Shown: positions 15,752-25,213 of the stretch, piece after piece
Layout of the letters: each line of letters begins with the position of its first letter
Numbering within the stretch: the stretch's first letter is position 1
Assembly: GCF_039539605.1 (NCBI RefSeq)
Contig: NZ_BAABDL010000125.1
Coordinates: 1-35,335, forward strand
Origin: Amphibacillus indicireducens
GTDB taxonomy: Bacteria; Bacillota; Bacilli; Bacillales; Amphibacillaceae
Direction: 5' to 3'
DNA: 35,335 nucleotides
Made by a program: the position numbers and the translations under genes
Notes under the pieces: generated by a model
What the model saw: only the letters and a program-made list of their open reading frames with translations
What the model was told of the DNA's origin: nothing
The model's database searches: none

Positions 15752-17152
15752 TTAAAATGAAAAATAACGTTTAGCATTGTAATAACTCACATCACTCATC
15801 ACTTTACCAACAAGCTCTCGATCGTTAGGTATCAGGCCTTGTTCAACCCACTCACCAAGTAAATTAGCCAATGTTCGTCTGAAGTATTCATGTCTTGTAT
15901 AAGAAAGCATACTTCTTGAATCGGTTAACATCCCGACAAAGCTTGATAAGATACCGAAATGGGCTAAGTCATTTAATTGTCGCTCCATCCCACGCTTTTG
16001 GTCATTAAACCACCACCCTGAACCAAATTGGATTTTACCTACAGTTTCACCTGATTGAAAGTTGCCAATTGCTGAAGCAATCACCTCATTATGATTTGGA
16101 TTTAAATTATAAATAATTGTTTTAGGCAATTGATCAGTAAAATCAATCGCATTTAACAATCCGTTTAATGATTTGGCTAAATTAAAATCATCAATTGAGT
16201 CATAGCCAGTATCTTTGCCAAGTTGAGCAAACATGCGCTGATTATTATTTCTAATTGCACCAATATGCCATTGCATCACCCAGTCTCGCTTATGATACGC
16301 ATGGGCAAACTGGATGAGCATTTCGGTTTTGTATTGATCAATTTCTGAACGTGTGATCTCATCACCTTGACGCTTTTTCGCTAAAATTCGCTCCAGGCGA
16401 ATGGCTGTTGAACGAACAAATGGTAGCCGTTGGATGCCATGATCGGCTAATCGACAGCCTTGCTGATGAAACACTTCTACAATCGTTTCAATTAACTGTT
16501 GCATGTCATCCCAAGTCTTCACTTCAACTTGATAATGCTCTTCAATTTCTGTTAAATAATCAAGAAAGTCGTTCGCGCCAATTTCAATCAGGCGATCAGG
16601 TCTCAATGTCGGCAATACTTGCGTCTTAAAATTGGGATCTTGTTTAATTTGATCATGATATTGAAGTGAATCAAGTGGATCATCAGTTGTACAAATTGCT
16701 TCAACATTTGAGCGTGTAATTAGTCCTTGCGCTCGAAACTCATCCTGATTCAACAGGCGATTGGTTTCTTCCCATACGTCTTGCCAGTTTGATTCGTCTA
16801 GTAGTACGTCAAGATTAAAGTATCTTTTTAACTCTAAATGTGTCCAATGATAGAGCGGATTACCGATCGTTTTTGGAACAATGCTTGCCCATTTTTGAAA
16901 TTTCTCAATATCAGGTGCATCACCCGTAATGTAATGTTCATCGATACCAAGTGCTCGCATGGCACGCCACTTATAATGATCTCCTGCTAACCAGATGTCA
17001 GTGATCGTCTGATACTGATGATTATTAGCGATCTCTACAGGAGGCAAATGACAGTGATAATCAATAATCGGTAAATCCTTCGCGTAATCATGGTAAATCC
17101 ACTTTGAAGCTTCTGACTGTAATAAAAAATCATCATGAATAAAAGGACGCAT
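15752..17152 (-). CDS. uxaC: glucuronate isomerase
   Basis: Converts D-glucuronate to D-fructuronate (and galacturonate to tagaturonate), the entry step of hexuronate catabolism. An amidohydrolase-like barrel of 466 residues with the N-terminal metal motif IDYHCHLPP and the later MQWHIGAIRNNN and GSGWWFNDQKRGME. The longer frame to 17182 ignores AAGGAG (near 17160), which stands 7 bases before ATG 17152, so I use that start. It is the last gene of the glucuronate block and is followed by the xylA control region, with no clear terminator between. Confidence 0.95.
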   Translation of the reverse strand: MRPFIHDDFLLQSEASKWIYHDYAKDLPIIDYHCHLPPVEIANNHQYQTITDIWLAGDHYKWRAMRALGIDEHYITGDAPDIEKFQKWASIVPKTIGNPLYHWTHLELKRYFNLDVLLDESNWQDVWEETNRLLNQDEFRAQGLITRSNVEAICTTDDPLDSLQYHDQIKQDPNFKTQVLPTLRPDRLIEIGANDFLDYLTEIEEHYQVEVKTWDDMQQLIETIVEVFHQQGCRLADHGIQRLPFVRSTAIRLERILAKKRQGDEITRSEIDQYKTEMLIQFAHAYHKRDWVMQWHIGAIRNNNQRMFAQLGKDTGYDSIDDFNLAKSLNGLLNAIDFTDQLPKTIIYNLNPNHNEVIASAIGNFQSGETVGKIQFGSGWWFNDQKRGMERQLNDLAHFGILSSFVGMLTDSRSMLSYTRHEYFRRTLANLLGEWVEQGLIPNDRELVGKVMSDVSYYNAKRYFSF

Positions 17153-17188
17153 GCAATTTCTCCTTTTTCTCGTATTATTCAAATTACT

Positions 17189-18166
17189 CTAACGATCGAT
17201 TAGCACTTCTTTGCCTAATAGATCATTTAATTCTTCTTCGGTTGGGGCTCCTTCCCAATCCCCTTGAAATTGAGTCGCATATGCACCCATCGTGTTTGCT
17301 GTCACTAGCGCCGATTCCAGTTGCTCAAGGTTAATTGAGTGCAGATCTGCTTTAAGTAATTCATGTAAAAGTCCGGCACTATAGGCATCACCTGCACCAA
17401 CAGAGTCAACGACATGGTCAACTTTAAAAGCAGGTTTTTCAATTATCTTGCCTTTCAATGAAGCTTTCGAGCCCTCGGTGCCTTTTTTAATCACAACTAA
17501 GTCTACACCTTGTGAATGGATTTGATCAATGATTTGATCGATCGACTCAACTTCTGAAAATAAGAATCTGAGCTCATCCTCACCCGGTAAAAAGATTGTG
17601 CTATAAGGCAACAATTTTAATAGCTTTTCTTTTGCTTCTTGTTTAGACCAGAGCTTGAAGCGAATATTCGGATCAAAAGAAACAGTTAGCCCGAGTTCAC
17701 GTGCTCGTTGCATCGTTTTTTCAACTAACAAGAACGCATCATGACTTAGCGCCGGGGTAATCCCCGTCACATGTAAATGTCTGGCTTCCGCTAGCCAATC
17801 ATCATTAAAGTCAGTTGGTTTCAACTGGCTAGCTGCTGAATGTTTACGATAATAATAAACAGCTGGATCACGTAACGGTCTCGCTTCCTTGAAAAAAACT
17901 GCCGTTGGATGATCTGCATCTGTCATCACGTAATCAGTAGCTACACCTTCTGCTTGTAGAGTCTTCAAAATGAGTTGACCAAATGGGTCTTTGCCTAATT
18001 TACTAATCCACCGAACAGAGTGGTTTAGTCGCGCTAAAGCTAGCGCGACATTCGACTCTGCTCCACCAATTGTTTTTAAAAAATATTGAGAATCGGTAAT
18101 TTTCCCTTGTGAACTTGGCTGGAATAAAACCATTGTTTCACCGAGAGTAACTACATCAACCATCAT
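17189..18166 (-). CDS. kdgK: 2-dehydro-3-deoxygluconate kinase
   Basis: PfkB-family sugar kinase that phosphorylates KDG to KDPG. About 325 residues, with the N-terminal GETMVLFQP, substrate-lid region GGAESNVALALARL and the catalytic DSVGAGDAYSAG near residue 260. Two adjacent ATGs (18166 and 18163) follow AAAGGG by 5 and 8 bases; either may be used. Both overlap the end of kdgA by a few bases, so translation is coupled. Neighbours kdgA, uxuA, uxuB and uxaC make the KDG assignment secure. Confidence 0.93.
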   Translation of the reverse strand: MMVDVVTLGETMVLFQPSSQGKITDSQYFLKTIGGAESNVALALARLNHSVRWISKLGKDPFGQLILKTLQAEGVATDYVMTDADHPTAVFFKEARPLRDPAVYYYRKHSAASQLKPTDFNDDWLAEARHLHVTGITPALSHDAFLLVEKTMQRARELGLTVSFDPNIRFKLWSKQEAKEKLLKLLPYSTIFLPGEDELRFLFSEVESIDQIIDQIHSQGVDLVVIKKGTEGSKASLKGKIIEKPAFKVDHVVDSVGAGDAYSAGLLHELLKADLHSINLEQLESALVTANTMGAYATQFQGDWEGAPTEEELNDLLGKEVLIDR

Positions 18167-18791
18167 AAGCACCCTTTGCTAAATCCGTATACTGCTTAGC
18201 AACAGCTTCAATTGAGTCAAAATCACCTTCACTTATTTTAGTTAAGTTGACGAGCTGACTCCCTAAACCGATGGCTGCAGCACCGTTATCAATAAACGAA
18301 CGAATATTATCTAAATTGACGCCACCAGTTGCCATAAAATCGATATGACTTAATGGACCTTTTAGATTTTTAATATACGATGCTCCCATTGAACCCGCTG
18401 GGAAAATTTTCACAAATGTACAGCCTAGTTGATTCGCTTGTTCTGCCTCTGTCGGTGTTAAAACTCCTGGGAACATAGGAATATCATTAGCCTTACAGTA
18501 ATTAACGACCTTTTCATCTAAGTTCGGCGAAACAAGAAATTGCGAACCTGCTTTAACTGCTTTCTCAGCCATTTCAACATTAAGAACAGTACCTGCGCCG
18601 ACAAAAACCTCTTGTCCTTGAAAATGATTGATTACAGCTTTAATTTGTTGATCTGCTTCCGGCGCATCCATTGTGATTTCAATAAAATTAATTCCACCAC
18701 GAACAACCGCTTCTGCAGTTTCTATCGCCGCTTCATTAGGAACTTTCCTAAATATAGCGACTAATTTATCTCGTTTTAACGTTGCTAACAT
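18156..18791 (-). CDS. kdgA: KDPG / KHG aldolase
   Basis: Class I aldolase that splits 2-keto-3-deoxy-6-phosphogluconate into pyruvate and glyceraldehyde-3-phosphate. 211 residues, a compact TIM barrel. Schiff-base Lys128 is in CTFVKIFPAG, the likely general base in FIEITMDAP (Glu38), and GAGTVLN contributes to phosphate binding. The ATG at 18791 lies 13 bases after AAGGAG, farther than usual. A closer ATG (18797) opens a ten-codon frame out of phase, separated from the true start by an A5 run. This could be translational damping or a one-base discrepancy. Confidence 0.94.
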   Translation of the reverse strand: MLATLKRDKLVAIFRKVPNEAAIETAEAVVRGGINFIEITMDAPEADQQIKAVINHFQGQEVFVGAGTVLNVEMAEKAVKAGSQFLVSPNLDEKVVNYCKANDIPMFPGVLTPTEAEQANQLGCTFVKIFPAGSMGASYIKNLKGPLSHIDFMATGGVNLDNIRSFIDNGAAAIGLGSQLVNLTKISEGDFDSIEAVAKQYTDLAKGAYDG

Positions 18792-18810
18792 TTTTCATCA
18801 AAACTCCTTC

Positions 18811-19659
18811 CTACACACCCGAATAGGCCATGAAGCCTCCATCAATTGGAACACTGATTCCCGTTACAAAACCACTATACTCATCATCTGCTAACCACAG
18901 GAGAACACCATGGAGATCCTCTGGCTTACCGAGACGATTCATTGGTGTTTGTGATAAAATTTTTGTCGTACGCGGCGTATAAGAACCATCTTCATTCGTT
19001 AGTAATTGACGATTTTGTTCAGTTAAGAAAAAGCCTGGTGCAATCGCATTCACTCGAATACCTGTTTCACCAAAATGAACAGCCATCCATTGTGTAAAGT
19101 TCTCAATTCCAGCTTTTGCTGCACTGTAGGCAGGTACTTTTGTCATTGGTGATGGTGCACTCATCGACGACATATTAATAATTGATCCTTTTGTTTTAAG
19201 CAATTCTTTCGTAAAGACTTGAGAAGGAATTAACGTCCCCATTAGGTTAAGATTAAAAACATGATTAAATCCATCTAATGTTAAATCAAAGAAGCTCCGA
19301 ATTTCTTCATTAGCAACGTCAGCTTCATCATAATATTCATTCGTTGTAGAACCACCAGGGTGATTCCCTCCTGCACCATTAATCAATAGATCGACACGAC
19401 CAAATGCTTTAACAACTTCATTCATTGCTTCTTCTACAACATCGTGTTTTGTCACGTCACAAAATACCGAGATCGCCTCACCGCCATCATGATTGATTGC
19501 TTCAGCCGTGATGTCGCCAAATTCTTTTGGATAGTTTAAAATGGCAATTTTCATTCCGTGTTTCGCTAATTCCTTAGCCATTGAGCAGCACAGAACACCA
19601 CCGCCACCAGTAACTACAGCGACTTTATCTTTTAAATTATGATGTGTCGGTTTCATCAT
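18811..19659 (-). CDS. uxuB: D-mannonate oxidoreductase (fructuronate reductase), SDR type
   Basis: Short-chain dehydrogenase that reduces D-fructuronate to D-mannonate with NAD(P)H. It is like the B. subtilis YjmF/UxuB type rather than the long-chain E. coli UxuB. About 282 residues: the glycine-rich VTGGGGVLCCSMAKELA, the NGAGG motif, catalytic Ser in INMSSMSAPSP and YSAAKAG (Tyr/Lys). The start at ATG 19659 overlaps the uxuA stop by one base and lies 7 bases after GAGGAGG; a longer frame to 19686 would run into uxuA. Its position between uxuA and kdgA supports the substrate. Confidence 0.9.
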   Translation of the reverse strand: MMKPTHHNLKDKVAVVTGGGGVLCCSMAKELAKHGMKIAILNYPKEFGDITAEAINHDGGEAISVFCDVTKHDVVEEAMNEVVKAFGRVDLLINGAGGNHPGGSTTNEYYDEADVANEEIRSFFDLTLDGFNHVFNLNLMGTLIPSQVFTKELLKTKGSIINMSSMSAPSPMTKVPAYSAAKAGIENFTQWMAVHFGETGIRVNAIAPGFFLTEQNRQLLTNEDGSYTPRTTKILSQTPMNRLGKPEDLHGVLLWLADDEYSGFVTGISVPIDGGFMAYSGV

Positions 19660-20726
19660 TATTTTTCCTCCTCTAAGATGTCCCAAATCCCTTGAATGTA
19701 ACTCGCTCCTAATGCTCGATCATATAAACCGTAACCCGGGCGGCCTTCTTCTCCCCAAATCATCCGACCGTGGTCTGGACGCCAGTATCCTTTGAAGTTA
19801 TTTTTGTGAATAACTTTAATAATTCCCTTCACATCAACTGATCCCGTCTCATCTTTATGAGCAACCTCATGGAAATCACCTTTTTCATTATGTTTAACAT
19901 TTCGGATATGGAGAAACGGTGCTCGATCCATCGCCGTATATTTATCAAAAATCGCAACTAAATCGTTCTCTAGGTTTGCCCCTAATGATCCAGAGCAAAG
20001 TGTTAAACCATTTTCAGGCTCATCAACAGCTTTAATAATCCGATCTAAATCAGCTTCATTCTTAACAATCCTCGGTAATCCAAACACACTCCAAGGTGGA
20101 TCATCCGGGTGAATTGCCATTTTGATGTCACATTCTTTTGCAACGGGAATAATTTGCTCTAAAAAGTAAACAAGGTTATCAAATAGCTTTTCTTCAGTCA
20201 TGCCATCATATTGTTCAAACAACTTCTTAATGCCAGCTAATCTTTCTGGTTCCCAGCCGGGCATGGCATGTCCCTTTGAACCTTCCAAGATGCGATTGAT
20301 TAATACATTTGGATCGATACCCTCCACTTTGTCGCGCTCATAGGCCAAAGCATTTGATCCATCTTCTAATGGCATCGCTAAGTCTGAGCGTGTCCAATCA
20401 AAAATTGGCATGAAATTATAACAAATGACTTTAATCCCATACTTACTTAACGTGCGCATTGTTGATTGATAATTTTCGATGTAGCGATCCCGAGATGGTA
20501 AGCCAAGTTTAATATCATCATGAACATTGACACTCTCAATCACTTCAAGTTCAAGTCCAGCATTATTTGCTTCCTCTATCAGATTCTTTACATCTTCTTC
20601 AGGCCAATCTTCACCAGCCGGAATGTGGAAAATTCCTCCAACAACTCCGGTAGCTCCTGGAACTTGTTTAAAGTATGAAAGAGGGATGTGATCATCTCTT
20701 CCATACCATCTATAAGTCATTTTCAA
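19659..20726 (-). CDS. uxuA: mannonate dehydratase
   Basis: Dehydrates D-mannonate to 2-keto-3-deoxygluconate with a divalent metal. 355 residues, TIM barrel, with FMPIFDWTRSDL, MAIHPDDPPWSVFGLPRI, LTLCSGSLGAN and WRPDHGRMIWGE. The start is probably TTG 20726, because AGGAGG (20741-20736) is 9 bases upstream; the ATG two codons later would be 15 bases away. It lies 17 bases after aguA, so the two share a transcript. Confidence 0.95.
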   Translation of the reverse strand: MKMTYRWYGRDDHIPLSYFKQVPGATGVVGGIFHIPAGEDWPEEDVKNLIEEANNAGLELEVIESVNVHDDIKLGLPSRDRYIENYQSTMRTLSKYGIKVICYNFMPIFDWTRSDLAMPLEDGSNALAYERDKVEGIDPNVLINRILEGSKGHAMPGWEPERLAGIKKLFEQYDGMTEEKLFDNLVYFLEQIIPVAKECDIKMAIHPDDPPWSVFGLPRIVKNEADLDRIIKAVDEPENGLTLCSGSLGANLENDLVAIFDKYTAMDRAPFLHIRNVKHNEKGDFHEVAHKDETGSVDVKGIIKVIHKNNFKGYWRPDHGRMIWGEEGRPGYGLYDRALGASYIQGIWDILEEEK

Positions 20727-20743
20727 TGTTTATAGCCTCCTAA

Positions 20744-22798
20744 TTAATAAATTTTTCGATTTTGTTCATCTGCAATCCCAGACTTACGATAGAAATAGCT
20801 GTTAATTGTATCTCGCCACTCTTTAGCCGACCATAATTGGTGGCTTAGACGTTCTTTAACATCTTGATGACGTCTTTCATCTACTTTATCAGCTAAGCTA
20901 TCCCAGTTGGCAATCATTTCTTCAACTTGTTCAACACCTTTATGGTGTGTATCGTAAATATGCTGAATCACCGTTTTGCCACTCTTTAGCACATGTGTAT
21001 AGGGAACATGGTGGAAGAAAAGTAATAGCTCGTCTGGGCACGTCTCAATTGATTCATAAAGATCACGATTTTCAGCGTGATATTGTCCTGTGTAACCAGT
21101 ACCTGTTGCGATCGTACGATCAACACCAATTCCATTGCGATCAGCAAAGTGATAAGTTCCCCACATGTCATACTCATAACCATCAATATTCGGTCCATAG
21201 TGATGGCTAACATTAACCATCCAACCAATTCCTAACGGTGATGTGTAGTTCTCATATGCCTCCCATGATGGCATTACCATCTTCATGATTGTTTCAATTG
21301 TTTTTGGATCATGACCGAATGTTTGTTTAATCCACTCAAGTGCAATCTCTTCTGACGTTAAATCTGGATTCCAAATTAAGCGACCATAGCCATAGAAATT
21401 CAGTTGTGCAATTGTATGGCCCGTCCAATTGTAATCAATCCCAACGTTCGTAACAGCAACAATTCCGGCAATTTTATTATCAAAAACTTCTCCACTGACA
21501 ATGTCTTTTACTTTCGTGTTTTCGCCTTTTGCGTACGTATCAAACTCTAAGACTTCTTTCCATTGTGGGATTAAATAAACTAAATGACGCTGTTGTCCTA
21601 AATACTCTTGTGCAATTTGAAACTCTAGAAATTGATTTGTATTCTCTAATTCACCAATTAACGGTGAAACAGGTTCTCTAACCTGGAAGTCCATTGGGCC
21701 ATTCTTAATCTGTAAGATGACATTGTCATTAAACTCACCATCAAGTGGCTTAAAGTGATCATAAGCTGCACGCGCTCGATCTGTCTTACGATCGCGCCAG
21801 TCTTGTTTATTGTTATAAACGAAACAACGCCAAATTACTTTTCCACCGTATGGCTCTACAGCCTTACCGAGCATATTCGCTCCTTGAGCATGATCTCTGC
21901 CGTACGTAAACGGTCCAGGACGATTTTCTGAATCCGCCTTAACTAAAAAACCACCTAAGTTTGGTACAACATCATAAACATGTTTAGCAGTTTTTCCCCA
22001 GAAGGCAATGACATCTTCGTCAAGTGGATCTGCTGTTGTTAAAACACCCAGTTCAACAGGTGCAGCATAGTTAATACTTAAATACATCGTGATTCCGTAT
22101 TGATTGAAAATATCAGATGTCTGTTTCACATCAGATAAAAACGTATCTGTTACTAATTCAGTCTCAATCCGGTGAACATTCACATTATTAATCGTAAGAG
22201 CATTAATTCCAACTGAACTTAATAGTCGCGCATAATCATAGACACGCTGTCTGTCTTTAATAAATTGATAATCATCGAAAAAGAATGATTTTCCAGCATA
22301 ACCACGCTCAACTGAGCCATTCATATCATCCCAATGATTAATCATACGAATTTTGTTTTTTGGTGTTTCTTTGATTGATAGTCCAGCTAAAAGTGCCCGT
22401 CGTTGGATTAATCTCAGGATATGGAAAACACCATACAAAATTGCCCGACTTGATCCACCCGTCAAAATTAGCTGATCATCAGATGCTCGGAGGACATATG
22501 CATCTTCTTGATAATCTTGGTCAAGTTTTAAAACTAGCCCTTTATCTACACTTCCATCTTTAATAATCGATGCATTGATTTGAAACATCGAACTTAGTCC
22601 TGTTTGCCACTCAATTAAAGCGTTATCAATTATTTCGTCACAAGCTAAGTCTACAGCAACATGCTGGACGAATGGTTTTATTTTTGACACATAGTCCTGA
22701 TTCTCAATTTGTTCATATTGTAACCAGGCACGGTAGCTCGTTAATTTTTCCTCAGAAAGTTGATCGACTAATCTCTCTGAAGCTCTAAATTTCTCCAC
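20744..22798 (-). CDS. aguA: alpha-glucuronidase, GH67
   Basis: Inverting enzyme that frees (4-O-methyl)glucuronic acid from the non-reducing-end xylose of short aldouronic acids. 684 residues, no signal peptide, hence intracellular. Catalytic acid Glu291 in ADSENRPGP, with Asp370 (GPMDFQVREP) and Glu398 (IAQEYLGQ), sit at a constant offset of six from the residues known in Geobacillus AguA (285, 364, 392), which confirms family and activity. The start is GTG 22798, 7 bases after AAGGAGG. It leads the aguA-uxuA-uxuB-kdgA-kdgK-uxaC block. Confidence 0.97.
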   Translation of the reverse strand: MEKFRASERLVDQLSEEKLTSYRAWLQYEQIENQDYVSKIKPFVQHVAVDLACDEIIDNALIEWQTGLSSMFQINASIIKDGSVDKGLVLKLDQDYQEDAYVLRASDDQLILTGGSSRAILYGVFHILRLIQRRALLAGLSIKETPKNKIRMINHWDDMNGSVERGYAGKSFFFDDYQFIKDRQRVYDYARLLSSVGINALTINNVNVHRIETELVTDTFLSDVKQTSDIFNQYGITMYLSINYAAPVELGVLTTADPLDEDVIAFWGKTAKHVYDVVPNLGGFLVKADSENRPGPFTYGRDHAQGANMLGKAVEPYGGKVIWRCFVYNNKQDWRDRKTDRARAAYDHFKPLDGEFNDNVILQIKNGPMDFQVREPVSPLIGELENTNQFLEFQIAQEYLGQQRHLVYLIPQWKEVLEFDTYAKGENTKVKDIVSGEVFDNKIAGIVAVTNVGIDYNWTGHTIAQLNFYGYGRLIWNPDLTSEEIALEWIKQTFGHDPKTIETIMKMVMPSWEAYENYTSPLGIGWMVNVSHHYGPNIDGYEYDMWGTYHFADRNGIGVDRTIATGTGYTGQYHAENRDLYESIETCPDELLLFFHHVPYTHVLKSGKTVIQHIYDTHHKGVEQVEEMIANWDSLADKVDERRHQDVKERLSHQLWSAKEWRDTINSYFYRKSGIADEQNRKIY

Positions 22799-22821
22799 TA
22801 ATATTCCTCCTTAAAAAATAA

Positions 22822-22846
22822 ATGATATCCACTGCCATCGTATCAT
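22822..22846. promoter_or_regulatory. operator-like inverted repeat at the aguA promoter
   Basis: ATGATA and TATCAT are separated by 13 bases and overlap a candidate -10 (TATGAT, minus strand 22847-22842). A GntR-type UxuR/AguR repressor would be a natural ligand, but none is encoded in the window. Confidence 0.4.
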
Positions 22847-22931
22847 ATTCATAAAACATAGATAACCTGAGCTTTTATAGGTATTTCACAATAAATCTTA
22901 CTAAATCAAGCTTACTTAAGACTGATAGAAT

Positions 22932-22972
22932 AAATAGAGCGCCGAAGCTATATAAGCCTTTGGCGCTATTTT
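22932..22972 (-). terminator. terminator after the transporter permease genes
   Basis: An imperfect stem, AATAGCGCCAAAG against CTTCGGCGCTCTATT on the minus strand, lies just after the second permease stop and before the aguA promoter region. Confidence 0.65.
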
Positions 22973-22980
22973 AAATTTAC

Positions 22981-23904
22981 TTAACCTTTTACTCCACCAA
23001 TTGTTAATCCTTTTACAAAGTATTTCTGTAAGAATGGATACACACAGATGATTGGTACTGATACAACAATTGTCATTGCCGCTCGAACAGATTGTGGTGT
23101 AACTGTTTCAATAACTCCGGCAGATCCAGCTTGAATTGCGGCTTGCGCATCTCCAGATGATTGGAAAGCCGAACTACTCAACACTTTCATCAGTTCATAT
23201 TGTAACGTACTCAGTTCCGGTATGGATGAGTTATAAATGAACACGTCAAACCATTGGTTCCATTGTCCAACTGCAATAAATAGCGATACCGTTGCAATAA
23301 CTGGAATGGATAACGGTAAAGCAATTTTAAAGAATTGAGTGAACTCACCAGCTCCGTCCATCTGTGCTGATTCAAATAAAGATTTCGGCACATTCTCCAT
23401 AAATGATCTGATAACAATGACATTAAACACACCAATTAATGATGGAATAATGTATATCCAGAAAGAACCAATTAATCCAAGGTTACGGTGTAGTAAATAC
23501 GTTGGAATTAATCCTGGGTTCATATACATTGTTAAAACAAATGCTAACGTTGTAAAACGACGTAAAACAAAATACTCTCTTGAAATTGCATAAGCGACAC
23601 AGGCTGCAGCAAACACACCTGTTGCTGTACCTATTACAGTACGTAACACAGAAATAAGTGCTGCATGTAAAATTTGAGCATTGTCGAAAACGTGCTGATA
23701 GTTATAAGTTGTGAACATCCGTGGTATGATGCCAATGCCACCCCGGACTGTATCAGTTGCTTCATTTAATGAAATGGCTAGTGTATTTAGCATGGGATAA
23801 AGCATGACCACAACTAACAACAACATTAAAATTATATTAACAGAATCGAAAACCAAATCATCGATTCCACGTCTTTTTCCAGCTAATTTTCTAAGAAAAT
23901 CCAT
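22981..23904 (-). CDS. carbohydrate ABC transporter permease (LplC/AguG-like)
   Basis: Membrane permease of 307 residues with six predicted helices and the cytoplasmic EAA-type loop ESAQMDGAGEFTQFFKIALPL, where the shared ATPase docks. The family (CUT1, LplC-like) imports oligosaccharides. It is 12 bases after the other permease gene and directly before aguA, so aldouronic or xylo-oligosaccharides are the likely cargo. A GAGGGGGG ribosome site precedes the ATG. No ATPase gene is adjacent; MsmX-like ATPases serve many such transporters. Confidence 0.92.
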   Translation of the reverse strand: MDFLRKLAGKRRGIDDLVFDSVNIILMLLLVVVMLYPMLNTLAISLNEATDTVRGGIGIIPRMFTTYNYQHVFDNAQILHAALISVLRTVIGTATGVFAAACVAYAISREYFVLRRFTTLAFVLTMYMNPGLIPTYLLHRNLGLIGSFWIYIIPSLIGVFNVIVIRSFMENVPKSLFESAQMDGAGEFTQFFKIALPLSIPVIATVSLFIAVGQWNQWFDVFIYNSSIPELSTLQYELMKVLSSSAFQSSGDAQAAIQAGSAGVIETVTPQSVRAAMTIVVSVPIICVYPFLQKYFVKGLTIGGVKG

Positions 23905-23916
23905 GTTATCCCCCCT

Positions 23917-24894
23917 CTAAAATAGTCTCGATTCCCCAAGTTTTCCAGCAACTTTATTTGCAGTAAACAAGAAGATAATACTTACCACCGTCTTAAACAT
24001 ACCAGCAGCTGTTGCTAGTGAGAAGTTTGCCATCGAGATACCATATCGTAAAACGAATATATCTAAGTTCTCTGCAAATTCTCTGTTTAATGGGTTCATT
24101 AATAAGTATTGTGCTTCAAAACCAGATTCAAGTACATAACCGATATTCATTATAAGTAATATAATAAAAACAGGTTTGATTCCCGGCAAAGTAATATAGC
24201 GAATTTTTTGTAATCTAGAAGCACCATCAATGTCAGCTGCTTCATATTGTTCTTGGTCAATGGCTGTAATTGCGGCTAAATAAATAATTGAGTTCCAACC
24301 AACGTTTTTCCAAACATCAGATGCACCAATAATTCCCCAGAAGTACTTGCCGACCCCCAGCCATACAATTGGTTCATCGATAATATTTAAACTAACAAGT
24401 AGATTGTTAATAATTCCATCATCTACTGATAACGCTTGTGAAACAAGACCCGCCACAACAACCCACGATAAGAAGTGTGGCATATAGCTAATTGTTTGAA
24501 CAACTCGTTTGAAAGCAAGGTTACGAATCTCATTCAATAAGATCGCAAGCGCAATCGCCGTGACAAATCCTAAAATTAAGTTAATAAAACTCATTGCCAG
24601 CGTGTTACGTAAAATTTCTAAAAAACGTGCATCTCTGAATAAGAATTGAAAATGATCGAAGCCAACCCACTCTTGCTCAAACATGCCTAGTGCTGGTCTG
24701 AAACGCTGAAACGCCATTGTCCAGCCCGTTAATGGTAAATATTTAAAAATAAATAACCAAATTAAAAATGGTACTGTCAACCATAGTAATTCTTTTTGTT
24801 CTCGACACTTTTTAAAAAACTCCTTCGGTGTTAGGCGTTGACCGCTTTTTTTAGTTTTTCGGACTTCACCTAAAGGATTAACTGGTTGTGCCAA
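23917..24894 (-). CDS. carbohydrate ABC transporter permease (LplB/AguF-like)
   Basis: Partner permease of about 325 residues with six helices and the EAA loop YEAADIDGASRLQKIRYITLPG. A longer frame reaches ATG 24936, but AAGGAGG (24910-24904) lies inside that extension and stands 9 bases before TTG 24894, so TTG is the probable start. The N-terminus would then be a basic cytoplasmic tail (NPLGEVRKTKKSG). It is separated from the binding-protein gene by about 320 bases containing a strong hairpin. Confidence 0.9.
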   Translation of the reverse strand: MAQPVNPLGEVRKTKKSGQRLTPKEFFKKCREQKELLWLTVPFLIWLFIFKYLPLTGWTMAFQRFRPALGMFEQEWVGFDHFQFLFRDARFLEILRNTLAMSFINLILGFVTAIALAILLNEIRNLAFKRVVQTISYMPHFLSWVVVAGLVSQALSVDDGIINNLLVSLNIIDEPIVWLGVGKYFWGIIGASDVWKNVGWNSIIYLAAITAIDQEQYEAADIDGASRLQKIRYITLPGIKPVFIILLIMNIGYVLESGFEAQYLLMNPLNREFAENLDIFVLRYGISMANFSLATAAGMFKTVVSIIFLFTANKVAGKLGESRLF

Positions 24895-24903
24895 AACTTT
24901 CGA

Positions 24904-24910
24904 CCTCCTT
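24904..24910 (-). promoter_or_regulatory. ribosome binding site that selects a TTG start for the LplB-like permease
   Basis: AAGGAGG on the minus strand, 9 bases from TTG 24894 and downstream of the alternative ATG 24936. Confidence 0.65.
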
Positions 24911-25091
24911 AAAATGCTCTCTCTGTTGCTTTTCATTAATTTAGAAAAATAAACCTACTAGCTATTTAACAGCAAGTCATCTATCACTTAGATTAGCTCG
25001 ACCGCGATTATTTTTTTGTTATTATACGCAAATCATAGATGCTTTATACTTTTATCGCAATTCTCTGAGTAAAATCCTATGATTAACACTT

Positions 25092-25125
25092 GTCTATTTT
25101 TCCAAATTAATGATTTCAAATAGAC
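25092..25125. other. inverted repeat in the gap before the permease genes
   Basis: GTCTATTT and AAATAGAC are perfect 8-bp arms 18 bases apart, with an inner AAAT/ATTT pairing. It may be an RNA hairpin or an operator. The rest of the 24895-25166 gap shows no gene; a TATAAT nearby on the minus strand might start a second transcript for the permeases. Confidence 0.4.
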
Positions 25126-25166
25126 GTTTGGTTACAAATATATAGAATTTCTCCTTGTTGTTTAAA

Positions 25167-25205
25167 ATAAGGCCTATGGCAAGCATACGCTTGCCATAGC
25201 CTTAT
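25167..25205 (-). terminator. strong hairpin between binding-protein and permease genes
   Basis: ATAAGGC-TATGGCAAGC pairs with GCTTGCCATAGGCCTTAT around a 4-base loop, broken by one bulge and followed by TTTT on the minus strand. It probably ends most transcripts after the binding protein, so that more of it is made than of the permeases. Confidence 0.8.
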
Positions 25206-25213
25206 GTTAAAAA

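Noticed and set aside
20947..21228. Short frames inside aguA on both strands
   Set aside because: They overlap a gene whose catalytic residues are all in place and have no signals of their own.
24895..24936. ATG 24936 as start of the LplB-like permease
   Set aside because: AAGGAGG lies within this extension and fits TTG 24894; nothing comparable precedes the ATG.
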